From: an uncultured Candidatus Puniceispirillum sp.
GTDB taxonomy: Bacteria > Pseudomonadota > Alphaproteobacteria > Puniceispirillales > Puniceispirillaceae
Assembly (NCBI GenBank): GCA_905182545.1
Contig: CAJJBY010000007.1
Coordinates: forward strand, 274,407-338,406
Direction: 5' to 3'
Length of the DNA: 64,000 nucleotides
The notes under the pieces were generated by a model. The model searched no databases and had not been told where the DNA came from. It saw nothing but the letters and a program-made list of their open reading frames with translations. Shown in pieces: positions 20,709-30,214 of this stretch. Within the stretch, counting starts at the first letter, position 1, and the number at the start of each line of letters is the position of its first letter. The translations under genes were made by a program, and so were the position numbers.

Positions 20709-21941
20709 TTATACCTTTCGCAAGGCCAACGTGGCGTTGGTGCCTCCAAAGCCAAATGAGTTGGATAGTGCCAGATTGATAGAAAAATCATCCATGCGGG
20801 TTTTCGCCACTGGAATATCGCCAATGGCCGGATCGGGCGTTTGGATATTTGCGGATGCGGCAATGAATTTATTCTGCATCATGATAATCGTATAGATGGC
20901 TTCTTGAACTCCTGTCGCACCAAGCGAATGGCCGGTCAGCGATTTGGTCGAAGTGACAACTGGAAGATGACCACGCGGGCCAAAGACAGCGCGAACCGCG
21001 TCAAGTTCCTTTACATCGCCAACTGGCGTCGAGGTGCCATGCGCATTGATGTAATCCACCTTGTCGGTAAGCTTGTTGCCATCAAAACCAGCAAGCGCCA
21101 GCTCCATGCAGCGAACCGCGCCCTCGCCGGATGGTGCAACCATATCAGCACCGTCTGAATTGGCACCATAGCCAACCAGTTCAGCATAGATTTTTGCACC
21201 GCGTGCTACGGCATGATCCATATCTTCAAGAACAACTATGCCGCCGCCACCAGCAATCACAAATCCATCGCGGTCAGCATCATAGGGGCGTGAGGCTAGT
21301 TCTGGCGTGTCATTATATTTCGAAGACATTGCCCCCATCGCGTCAAACAAAACGGACAAGGTCCAATGCAGTTCTTCGCCACCACCGGCAAAGACAATAT
21401 CTTGACTGCCACTGCGAATGGCATCAGCACCAGCGGTGATACAATGTGCCGAAGTTGAACAAGCAGATGAAATCGAATAATTGACTCCGCGAATTTTAAA
21501 AAAAGTGGCGATACAGGCCGAAACGGTCGACGACATGCAACGCGGCACCATATAAGGCCCAATTCGTTTTGGTCCTTTTTCGCGGGTAATATCAAACGCG
21601 GCAAGCAGGTTGGCCGTTGATGGGCCGCCCGAACCGGCGACAAGACCGCTTCGCTCATTTGACACTTGATGATCTTCAAGCCCAGCATCAGCAATGGCCT
21701 GTTCCATAGCCAGAACCGCATAGGCAGCCCCTTCGCCCATAAAGCGAAGCTGCTTGCGATCAACATGATCGGCAACATCAAGCTTGACGGTGCCATGCAC
21801 CTGACTGCGGAATCCAAGCTCGGTATATTCCGGTGCGGCAACAATGCCCGAGGTTCCGTTACGCAACGAATTGGTAACTTCGCTGACATTATTTCCAATC
21901 GAGGAAACGATTCCGATTCCGGTAATGGCAACACGGCGCAT
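20709..21941 (-). CDS. fabB: Beta-ketoacyl-ACP synthase I, FabB
   Basis: Condensing enzyme needed, with FabA, for anaerobic-type unsaturated fatty-acid synthesis. 410 residues. The Cys-His-His triad is intact: [14 protein letters not shown] (Cys), [12 protein letters not shown] (His) and [13 protein letters not shown] (His). The C-terminal [16 protein letters not shown] block is typical of ketoacyl synthases. Adjacent fabA makes the FabB rather than FabF assignment secure. The ATG at 21941 lies five bases after the fabA stop. Confidence 0.95.
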   Translation of the reverse strand: MRRVAITGIGIVSSIGNNVSEVTNSLRNGTSGIVAAPEYTELGFRSQVHGTVKLDVADHVDRKQLRFMGEGAAYAVLAMEQAIADAGLEDHQVSNERSGLVAGSGGPSTANLLAAFDITREKGPKRIGPYMVPRCMSSTVSACIATFFKIRGVNYSISSACSTSAHCITAGADAIRSGSQDIVFAGGGEELHWTLSVLFDAMGAMSSKYNDTPELASRPYDADRDGFVIAGGGGIVVLEDMDHAVARGAKIYAELVGYGANSDGADMVAPSGEGAVRCMELALAGFDGNKLTDKVDYINAHGTSTPVGDVKELDAVRAVFGPRGHLPVVTSTKSLTGHSLGATGVQEAIYTIIMMQNKFIAASANIQTPDPAIGDIPVAKTRMDDFSINLALSNSFGFGGTNATLALRKV

Positions 21942-21946
21942 GATCT

Positions 21947-22465
21947 TTAAGCTCCTTCAGGGGTAAACAGGCCAACGCGGATATCATTGGCTTCAAAAAC
22001 AACTTCGCCATCGCAAAGCACTTTGCCATCGGCAATGCCCATCACAAGGCGGCGCATGATGACCCGCTTCATATCAAGGCGAAACGTCACAAGCTTGTTG
22101 CTTGGCAGAATCTGACCGGTGAATTTCACCTCACCAACCGACAGGGCGCGCCCTCGTCCAAGCCCGCCCGACCAACCCAGAAAAAAGCCAACAAGCTGCC
22201 ATAGTGCATCCATGCCAAGACAGCCCGGCATAACTGGATCGCCTTCAAAATGGCAAGGAAAGAACCAAAGATCGGGGTTCAGATCAAACTCAGCGTCAAT
22301 CTGGCCTTTGCCAAATTCACCACCATTATCATCAATGCGGGTAATGCGGTCACACATCAGCATTGGTGGCAATGGCAATTGCGGGTTACCCGGCCCGAAC
22401 ATCTGCCCTTTGGCGCAGCTAATTAATTCATCATAGGTAAAAGAGCTTTGATCTTTGGGCGACAT
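21947..22465 (-). CDS. fabA: 3-hydroxydecanoyl-ACP dehydratase/isomerase, FabA
   Basis: Dehydrates 3-hydroxydecanoyl-ACP and isomerises the trans-2 product to cis-3, the branch point to unsaturated fatty acids. The hotdog-fold active site is visible as [23 protein letters not shown], with the catalytic His and, further on, the Asp of GMDALWQ. I use the ATG at 22465 ([15 protein letters not shown], 172 residues, the family length), preceded by GAAGTTAAG. An open frame reaches 22711, but the extra 82 residues are not FabA-like and would run into the start of irr. First gene of the fabA-fabB-fabI operon, divergent from irr. Confidence 0.96.
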   Translation of the reverse strand: MSPKDQSSFTYDELISCAKGQMFGPGNPQLPLPPMLMCDRITRIDDNGGEFGKGQIDAEFDLNPDLWFFPCHFEGDPVMPGCLGMDALWQLVGFFLGWSGGLGRGRALSVGEVKFTGQILPSNKLVTFRLDMKRVIMRRLVMGIADGKVLCDGEVVFEANDIRVGLFTPEGA

Positions 22466-22703
22466 CTTAACTTCCTTGTTACAAACGGGCTTGCTTCTGA
22501 GGCCAAAATGGCCTTGCAGGCCTGCCGGTTTTGATTTTCCCACTATGCCGGTGAAATCGGTAAAAACACCTAAGATAGGCAAGATCAACAGCAAAAAATC
22601 ACTTGGTTTTCTGTCTTTTGCTACGACGTAAAGCGCAACTTTTAACGCCCTATAGAAAGCACGAAATACCCCTCCAAGCCAAGGCATTATTGACATTTGG
22701 CCG
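22466..22703. promoter_or_regulatory. Divergent fabA/irr control region with stacked palindromes
   Basis: 238 non-coding bases between the fabA and irr starts. In the part that would be the fabA 5' leader, two adjacent perfect inverted repeats occur: AGGCCA-AAA-TGGCCT (22500-22514) and GCAGGCCTGC (22516-22525). These could be RNA hairpins or a protein-binding site for control of fatty-acid genes. No Irr-box-like TTCTAA half-site is seen here. I do not find a clean sigma-70 promoter for either gene. Confidence 0.35.
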
Positions 22704-23183
22704 GTGACCACTCATTTTGACCCAGCAATGGGAAAGATGAGTCACAAAAATATGACCCAAAAGAACAGAATGACGCCAAAGGCGCATTTTGCTGAAAAAC
22801 TGCGCCTTGCCGGTTTGCGGCCAACGCGCCAGCGGGTGGCGATTGCCGCGCTGCTTCTTGACGGCCGCCATCGCCATGTAACAGCTGATAGCCTGACTGA
22901 AGAAATCACCACTGCCGGCCTGCATGTGTCGGGCGGAACGGTTTACAATACATTGAACCAATTTACCGAGGCTGGCTTGCTTCGTCGGGTGATGGTTCAT
23001 AATGACTATAGCCTGTTTGATACCAACACCGATCATCACCATCATTTCTATGAAGCGGAAAATGACCAGCTTGTCGATATTCCCCATGATGATGTGATTC
23101 TGGCACAATTGCCTGCCGCGCCTGATGGGCACGAAATCAAAGCGGTTGATGTGGTAATTCATATCCAAAGCAAAAATTCCTGA
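22704..23183 (+). CDS. irr: Iron response regulator Irr (Fur superfamily)
   Basis: Alphaproteobacterial transcription factor that senses iron through heme supply and represses or activates iron and heme genes under iron limitation. The winged-helix core reads [20 protein letters not shown] ... [23 protein letters not shown]. The histidine-rich [19 protein letters not shown] is the Irr HHH heme/metal motif. The C-terminal CxxC zinc sites of true Fur are absent, which supports Irr rather than Fur. There is no N-terminal GCP heme-regulatory motif like that of Bradyrhizobium. The start is uncertain: GTG 22704 gives 159 residues, but later ATGs (for example 22770, MTPKAHF) fit the family better. 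The irr-fabA-fabB-fabI neighbourhood is common in alphaproteobacteria. Confidence 0.92.
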   Translation: MTTHFDPAMGKMSHKNMTQKNRMTPKAHFAEKLRLAGLRPTRQRVAIAALLLDGRHRHVTADSLTEEITTAGLHVSGGTVYNTLNQFTEAGLLRRVMVHNDYSLFDTNTDHHHHFYEAENDQLVDIPHDDVILAQLPAAPDGHEIKAVDVVIHIQSKNS

Positions 23184-23217
23184 CCGCTGATTTGGCGTTA
23201 AATCTGCGCTTATCTAG

Positions 23218-23234
23218 TTTAAAATCATTCTAAA
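23218..23234. promoter_or_regulatory. Irr box (iron control element) upstream of katG
   Basis: TTTAAAA-TCA-TTCTAAA, a 7-3-7 inverted repeat that differs at one base from the Irr-box/ICE consensus as I remember it (TTTAGAA-N3-TTCTAAA). It ends five bases before the -35 hexamer of the katG promoter and lies downstream of irr itself. The placement next to the -35 would allow Irr to activate or to block the polymerase; the sequence does not say which. Confidence 0.7.
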
Positions 23235-23239
23235 GAGCC

Positions 23240-23268
23240 TTGACCCAACCAGGCTTCATACCTATCTT
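23240..23268 (+). promoter_or_regulatory. Sigma-70-type promoter for katG
   Basis: TTGACC at 23240-23245, a 17-base spacer, then TATCTT at 23263-23268. Spacing is optimal and the -35 matches five of six consensus bases. Transcription would start near 23275, leaving a leader of about 85 bases before the katG ATG at 23363, itself preceded by GGAGAGAC. Confidence 0.7.
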
Positions 23269-23350
23269 CTGACATAGATAAACCTTGCGTATAAGGGCTT
23301 TGTAATTGCCGGAAACCCAAAGGCAATCTGACCATACGCACAAGATCTAA

Positions 23351-25502
<2,152 letters not shown>

Positions 25503-25534
25503 AACGGCCTATCTTTAACCAGCATAAATAATCG

Positions 25535-25566
25535 CGGCATCCCAGTAAAATGGGGTGCCGTTTTTT
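25535..25566 (+). terminator. Intrinsic terminator after katG
   Basis: CGGCATCCCA (25535-25544) pairs with TGGGGTGCCG (25551-25560), with one G-U pair, across a six-base loop, followed by TTTTTT. It lies 32 bases after the repaired katG stop, and also between katG and the convergent SH3-protein gene. Confidence 0.85.
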
Positions 25567-25582
25567 GTTGAAGATATAAAAC

Positions 25583-26112
25583 CTAATCGAGGCTTTCGGT
25601 TTCAAGAAGTCCCCAGACCGCTTGCCGTTTGATCCAGCCGCGAACATCATTATTTGCCACACGGCACCATGCTTTTGGACAGGATTGCAATTCCATCAGC
25701 GCCAACCGTTCGGCAAGGGCGATGACATTTGATGTTTCATCGGGATTGGCATGGATTTTCGCCATATTATTTTGCACCAGCGCCATGCGCCGAAGCGATA
25801 GAACCGATCCATGCATCCATCCTGCGGTGCCATCATGGTCAATCACTTTGCGCCAGATGCCAAATTCAGCATCAACCAGAAGCGGCAGACCAGCTTTTTG
25901 ATATTGCCATAAAACCGGATATTCCCGCCCGGGGCCAGCGCGCAAATTAGCCTCGTCAAATTTCAATGTCACATAGCGCGGTACGGGTAAGCCACTGCCG
26001 CGAACAGTCAATTTGGCCTCTTGTGCTTGCGCCATACCATATCCATGGCTGGCCAGCCAGTTGGCGAAATCACGGCTGGTAATAGCCAGAAAAGGCCAAA
26101 AACCAGCGTCAT
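25583..26112 (-). CDS. Exported bacterial SH3-domain protein, probable frameshift at the signal peptide
   Basis: Small protein with two SH3-like (SH3b/DUF1058-type) repeats, recognised by FDEANLRAGPGREYPVLWQYQKAGLPL and the WRKVIDHDGTAGWMH pattern, then a second half with NPDETSNVIALAERLALMEL and WCRVANNDVRGWIKR. Such proteins are generally periplasmic and may bind peptidoglycan; the exact role is unknown. The continuous frame starts at 26035 (MAQAQEAKLTVRG) and lacks a signal peptide. In another frame a typical one begins at the ATG at 26112 (MTLVFGLFWLLPAVIS). I infer a one-base indel between about 26036 and 26060 joining the two. If no indel exists, the protein would be cytoplasmic, which is unlikely for this family. 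Confidence 0.7.
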
Positions 26113-26319
26113 GATCACCGGTTTTTGAAATATCACAATAATTTTTTTTGTCATGCTGCTCGTTGTTCTGGTAGAGTTTTGGCGGTATTTGGTGCAGATT
26201 GATGCGGGTTAAAGAATTAATTCAATAGACCCTTTATCATTGTGTCGTAAGCTTAGGGTTTTTTCAGGCCAATTGCCAGCCAGAGTTTGGTATTTGTTTT
26301 CAATTTAAGAGAGCCATCA

Positions 26320-27306
26320 ATGAGTCAAAGCAAACCAAAAGTGATTTTGACACGCAAGCTTCCGGAGACAATCGAAACCCGGATGCGTGAGCTTTTTGAC
26401 GCGACTTTAAATGATAGTGACAAGGCGCTAAGCCGTGACGAGCTGGAAATTGCCGTCAAGACAGCTGATGTTCTTGTGCCAACCGTTACCGATAAAGTGG
26501 ACGCTGATTTGATTGCCAAGGCCGGAAGCCAGCTTCGTCTGATTGCTTCATTTGGAACCGGTGTTGATCATATTGATCTTGCCGCGGCAAAGGCGCGCGG
26601 CATTACCGTTACCAACACCCCTGGCGTGCTAACCGAAGATACGGCTGATGTCACAATGGCGTTGATTCTGGCGGTACCGCGGCGGATTGCCGAAGGCGAC
26701 GCGCTGGCACGATCAGGTCAATGGCAGGGCTGGTCACCAACAGGCATGCTTGGTCATCGCATTAATGGCAAACGGCTTGGCATTGTTGGTATGGGCCAGA
26801 TTGGCGAAGCGGTTGCACGGCGTGCGCGTGGATTTGGCCTGTCGGTGCATTATCATAACCGGAAACCGGTTCACCCCGAGACCGAAGCCGAACTTGAGGC
26901 AACATATTGGGAATCACTTGAACAGATGTTGGCACGGGTTGATATTGTGTCGGTAAATTGCCCGCATACGCCTGCAACAAATCATCTGTTATCGCGCGAA
27001 AGGCTGTCGCTGATGCAGCGCTCGGCCTATCTGGTGAATACATCACGTGGCGAGGTGGTTGATGAAGTCGCGCTTGCTGATCTTTTGGCGCAGCGTCATA
27101 TCGCTGGTGCCGGACTTGATGTTTATAGCAGTGAGCCGGAAATTCTGGCTGGGCTTCGCGATTTGCCAAATGTTGTTTTGCTGCCCCATATCGGATCGGC
27201 GACCATTGAGGGGCGTTTGCAAATGGGTGACAAGGTGATCATCAATGTGCAGACATTCTGGGATGGTCATACCCCGCCGGATCGGGTGATTGAGGCCATG
27301 CTCTAG
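26320..27306 (+). CDS. D-isomer-specific 2-hydroxyacid dehydrogenase (glyoxylate/hydroxypyruvate reductase type)
   Basis: NAD(P)-dependent reductase of 2-keto acids. The Rossmann motif is LGIVGMGQIGEAVARRARGFG, the catalytic Arg is in VNTSRGEVVDEVAL, the Glu in YSSEPEILAG and the His in VVLLPHIGSATIEGR. FGTGVDHIDLAAAKARGITVTNTPG is the family substrate-domain signature. I use the ATG at 26320 (MSQSKPKVILTRKLP, 328 residues), behind AGAGAGCC. An upstream in-frame start at 26287 adds 11 unlikely residues. It resembles D-glycerate dehydrogenase/glyoxylate reductase (GyaR-like) more than SerA because it lacks an ACT domain, but the substrate is not certain. Monocistronic, convergent with the moeB-like gene. 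Confidence 0.88.
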   Translation: MSQSKPKVILTRKLPETIETRMRELFDATLNDSDKALSRDELEIAVKTADVLVPTVTDKVDADLIAKAGSQLRLIASFGTGVDHIDLAAAKARGITVTNTPGVLTEDTADVTMALILAVPRRIAEGDALARSGQWQGWSPTGMLGHRINGKRLGIVGMGQIGEAVARRARGFGLSVHYHNRKPVHPETEAELEATYWESLEQMLARVDIVSVNCPHTPATNHLLSRERLSLMQRSAYLVNTSRGEVVDEVALADLLAQRHIAGAGLDVYSSEPEILAGLRDLPNVVLLPHIGSATIEGRLQMGDKVIINVQTFWDGHTPPDRVIEAML

Positions 27307-27310
27307 CCAT

Positions 27311-27339
27311 ATCTGGCTTGTGGCATTATCCAGCCAGAT
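27311..27339. terminator. Possible weak terminator hairpin between convergent genes
   Basis: ATCTGGCT (27311-27318) is perfectly complementary to AGCCAGAT (27332-27339) across a 13-base loop, five bases after the dehydrogenase stop. A TTTTT follows seven bases later. The long loop and displaced T run make it a weak terminator candidate. Confidence 0.35.
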
Positions 27340-27414
27340 CTGCCATTTTTGGGTCAATTGTTTTTGAGTCAATGACAGTGGCCGGTTTAGCCCACAAATT
27401 GGCTAGCGCCGATT

Positions 27415-28194
27415 TTAATCCGCAGTGCCAGATGCTGTGCCGCAACAGCTGCAATCAAGCCGTGCGACGGTTTGAATTTCCATAAAATCGCTTCCCGCCG
27501 CTTCAATCAGCAAAAGCCGTCCAGTTAGGGTGCGCGGCTGGCCAAGAATAATCTTGATGGTTTCAAGTGCCTGCAATGTTCCAACCAATCCGGCAACAGG
27601 CCCAAGAATGCCCGCTTCGGAACAGCCCGGTGCCTGTTTCGCATCGGGCATGGCTGGGAACACGCATCGATAGCACGGGCTGCCAAGATGGCCTTTAACG
27701 CTGCTTTGAAAGACCGAGACCTGTCCTTCCATGCGCACCGCCCCGCCAAAGACAAGCGGCTTGCTTGCCGCATGCGCCGCATCACCAAGAAGATAGCGCG
27801 CCTCGGCATTATCGGTGCAATCAACAACAACATCATGCGCTTTTAATAATTGTTCGACATTGCCAGCGCTGAGCCGTTGGCCAAGCTGCGAGATATGGAT
27901 TGCCGGATTGATTGCGCTTGCCGCTATCGCCGCTTGCCGAGATTTCAACAGGCCAACATCGCTGTCTTTATAAATGACTTGCCGGTTTAAATCGGTTCGA
28001 GAAACATGATCATCATCGATAATGGTAATCGTGCCAATACCGGCAGCGGCAAGATACATGATCACCGGCGCGCCAAGCCCGCCAGCACCAACAACAAGCA
28101 CCCGCGCCGCCAATAATTGTTCCTGACCATCCTCGCCAATTGCTGGCATGATCGCCTGACGGGCATAGCGTTCTAGATCATCATCATTCAGCAT
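27415..28194 (-). CDS. moeB: MoeB/ThiF-family adenylyltransferase
   Basis: E1-like enzyme that adenylates the C-terminal glycine of a small sulfur-carrier protein (MoaD or ThiS). 259 residues. ATP-binding VVGAGGLGAPVIMYLAAAGIG, the DLNRQVIY motif with the catalytic Arg, and VVDCTDNAEARYLL are characteristic. The zinc knuckle appears as CYRC in the middle and CSCC near the end, and a candidate persulfide cysteine is in QAPGCSEAGI. MoeB and ThiF are difficult to separate without context, and no mo- or thi-genes are nearby. In alphaproteobacteria this gene commonly precedes or follows dut-coaBC, as here. It begins six bases after the dut stop. Confidence 0.88.
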   Translation of the reverse strand: MLNDDDLERYARQAIMPAIGEDGQEQLLAARVLVVGAGGLGAPVIMYLAAAGIGTITIIDDDHVSRTDLNRQVIYKDSDVGLLKSRQAAIAASAINPAIHISQLGQRLSAGNVEQLLKAHDVVVDCTDNAEARYLLGDAAHAASKPLVFGGAVRMEGQVSVFQSSVKGHLGSPCYRCVFPAMPDAKQAPGCSEAGILGPVAGLVGTLQALETIKIILGQPRTLTGRLLLIEAAGSDFMEIQTVARLDCSCCGTASGTAD

Positions 28195-28200
28195 AATGCC

Positions 28201-28650
28201 TTACAAACCTGTTGAGCCAAAACCGCCAGTGGCACGCGCGGTATCGTCAAGATCATCGGCTTCGACTGGTGCCATGATGGTGACAGCGGCAATCACCATC
28301 TGTGCAATCCGCATGCCGTGTGTAATGGTAAAATCATCAGTGCCATTATTCACCAATAGTACCGCAATTTCACCCCGATAATCACTATCAATTGTCCCGG
28401 GGGCATTGGCAACGGTAATTCCATATTTTAATGCAAGGCCAGATCGAGGCCGGATTTGCGCTTCATAACCTTCGGGCAATGCCATTGCAAACCCTGTTGG
28501 AATGGCTTGACGCATATTTGGCTTGAGACAGATTGGCTGGTCAATTGCGGCGGCAAGATCAAGTCCGGCAGCCCCGCTTGTGGCATATGATGGCAAGGCA
28601 AGATCACCAGCATGGGCTAGCCGCCGAAATTTCACTGCAAGTTGACTCAT
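28201..28650 (-). CDS. dut: Deoxyuridine 5'-triphosphate nucleotidohydrolase (dUTPase)
   Basis: Trimeric enzyme hydrolysing dUTP to dUMP, preventing uracil incorporation and feeding thymidylate synthesis. 149 residues. All five dUTPase motifs are seen: SGAAGLDLAAA (1), RPRSGLA (2), GTIDSDYRGEI (3, with the catalytic Asp), RIAQMVI (4) and the mobile C-terminal ATGGFGSTGL (5). Its ATG overlaps the 3' end of coaBC by four bases, so the pair is translationally coupled, and this adjacency is widespread in bacteria. Confidence 0.97.
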   Translation of the reverse strand: MSQLAVKFRRLAHAGDLALPSYATSGAAGLDLAAAIDQPICLKPNMRQAIPTGFAMALPEGYEAQIRPRSGLALKYGITVANAPGTIDSDYRGEIAVLLVNNGTDDFTITHGMRIAQMVIAAVTIMAPVEADDLDDTARATGGFGSTGL

Positions 28651-30131
28651 CTGGTCAATTCCGCTTCGATATGATCAGCCAGTGTTTCGGCAAGATCAGT
28701 TTTTTGCATTTGTGGCCATTCGTCAACGCCATTTGCACTTACCAGCATAGCCTGATTTAAGGTGCTTCCAAAAACTGGATCGGCATCACCGCCAACCTGA
28801 TTGGCAATGATCCAGTCGCATCCTTTGCGCTGGCGTTTTTTGGTGGCATTTTGCAATAGATTTTCGGTTTCCGCGGCAAAGCCAATGACCAATTTTGGCC
28901 GATTTGACGCGGATGAAATATGCGCCAGAATATCGGGGTTCTGGCATAGCGCTAACATCATGCCAGCATCGGGGTCTTCCGGCTTTTTCAGTTTCTGATC
29001 AGATATTGACTTCACGCGCCAATCCGCAACCGCGGCTGCGCAAATGGCGATTTCGGCAGGCAAGGCCGCCTTGCAAGCGGCCAGCATCTCATTGGCGGTT
29101 GTGACCTGAACTATGGTTACTTGATCCGGTGTTGGTTCATTGACCGGCCCGCTAATCAAAATTACATCTGCGCCGCGCTTGGCAAGGGTTGCGGCAATGG
29201 CATGGCCTTGCTTGCCCGATGACCGGTTGGCGATAAAGCGCACCTTGTCAATTGGCTCGATTGTTGGGCCTGATGTGACAATGATTCGTTTGCCTGCAAG
29301 CGGGCTTTTATCATGGTCTTTGGTATTGGTTATGTTTTGGGCGTTGGTCATATTTTGCGGGGTGATAAGCTGCATTGCTGCGGCGGCAATATCTGCCGGT
29401 TCGCACATCCGGCCTTCACCTTCTTCGCCGCAGGCTGTATCGCCGCTTACCGGACCAATCATATGAACACCGCGCTGGCGCAGGCTGGCGATATTATGTT
29501 TGGTTGCCGCATGCGCCCACATTGCCGGATTCATCGCTGGCGCCATCGCCACCTTGGCCGTGGTTGCAAGAAGAATGGTTGTCGCCAGATCATCGGCAAT
29601 GCCGGCATTTGCTCGCGCCATAAAATTGGCCGTTGCCGGAACGACAAGAACCAGATCGGCTGATCGCGCCAGCCGGATATGCCCCATCTCAGCTTCGTCG
29701 GTTAACGAAAATAAACTGTCATAACATTTCTCACCAGTAAGCGCGGCAAGGCTAAGAGGGGTGATAAATTGTTTGGCACCATCAGTCATCACGCCGGTGA
29801 CATGCGCGCCAAGCTGTTGCAATTGGCGGGCGGTTTCTAAGGCCTTATGGGCAGCGATCCCGCCAGCAACGATAAGCAAAATCCGCTTGCCGGAATGGGT
29901 GTCATGATGCAGTGGCTGCGATGATGTGGCGGGTGGGCCAGCCAGAATTTCAAGATCATCAGCGCGGATCTGATAGCCCTTCTGGGTTAGCGCAGCATAG
30001 ATAATGGGTTTGGCGCGTTCAGGTAAATGACCGCGGGTCATATAATTGCTGATCGCGCTTGGCCCTACATTCAAAAGGTGCTGCATGGCATGGCGGCCGC
30101 CTATTGCGGTAATGATTGCCGATAAATTCAC
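28647..30131 (-). CDS. coaBC: CoaBC with an N-terminal helix-turn-helix domain
   Basis: Bifunctional phosphopantothenoylcysteine decarboxylase/phosphopantothenate-cysteine ligase of coenzyme A synthesis. From residue ~80: flavoprotein CoaC half (LLIVAGGIAAHKALETARQL, VVPATANFMARANAGIADDL, APAMNPAMW with the catalytic Asn) and CoaB half (IVTSGPTIEPIDKVRFIANRSSGKQG, ICAAAVADW, KKRQRKGCDWIIAN). The unusual part is residues 1-70: AMQHLLNVGPSAISNYM followed by RGHLPERAKPIIYAAL has the form of a Cro/YdaS-like helix-turn-helix ending in a short helix, joined by a linker rich in Ser, Thr and His. Total 494 residues against the usual ~400. GTG start at 30131; an internal ATG at residue 16 would cut the first helix. 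A TGATA palindrome lies just upstream. Confidence 0.93.
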   Translation of the reverse strand: MNLSAIITAIGGRHAMQHLLNVGPSAISNYMTRGHLPERAKPIIYAALTQKGYQIRADDLEILAGPPATSSQPLHHDTHSGKRILLIVAGGIAAHKALETARQLQQLGAHVTGVMTDGAKQFITPLSLAALTGEKCYDSLFSLTDEAEMGHIRLARSADLVLVVPATANFMARANAGIADDLATTILLATTAKVAMAPAMNPAMWAHAATKHNIASLRQRGVHMIGPVSGDTACGEEGEGRMCEPADIAAAAMQLITPQNMTNAQNITNTKDHDKSPLAGKRIIVTSGPTIEPIDKVRFIANRSSGKQGHAIAATLAKRGADVILISGPVNEPTPDQVTIVQVTTANEMLAACKAALPAEIAICAAAVADWRVKSISDQKLKKPEDPDAGMMLALCQNPDILAHISSASNRPKLVIGFAAETENLLQNATKKRQRKGCDWIIANQVGGDADPVFGSTLNQAMLVSANGVDEWPQMQKTDLAETLADHIEAELTR

Positions 30132-30153
30132 AGAAATTGTTACTTTCGCTGTT

Positions 30154-30181
30154 TATCATTAAATAGTGATAAAATTATCAC
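30154..30181. promoter_or_regulatory. Candidate operator upstream of coaBC
   Basis: GTGATA-AAAT-TATCAC at 30166-30181 is a perfect 6-4-6 palindrome, and a third half-site, TATCA, lies at 30154-30158, making TATCA/TGATA/TATCA in 27 bases. It begins 23 bases before the coaBC start codon on the minus strand, in AT-rich DNA where a promoter is expected (TTAACT and TAATAT, 15 bases apart, are possible but poor hexamers). A natural binding partner would be the helix-turn-helix domain of the CoaBC protein itself; this is inference. Confidence 0.5.
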
Positions 30182-30214
30182 AAAAATTCATATATTACCA
30201 TTTATAAGCAAAAG

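Noticed and set aside
19919..20863. Longer FabI with an N-terminal extension
   Set aside because: The extra residues are read inside fabB; the ATG at 20707 gives the family length.
21947..22711. FabA with an 82-residue N-terminal extension
   Set aside because: The extension is not FabA-like and reaches into the irr start; a ribosome-binding site precedes the ATG at 22465.
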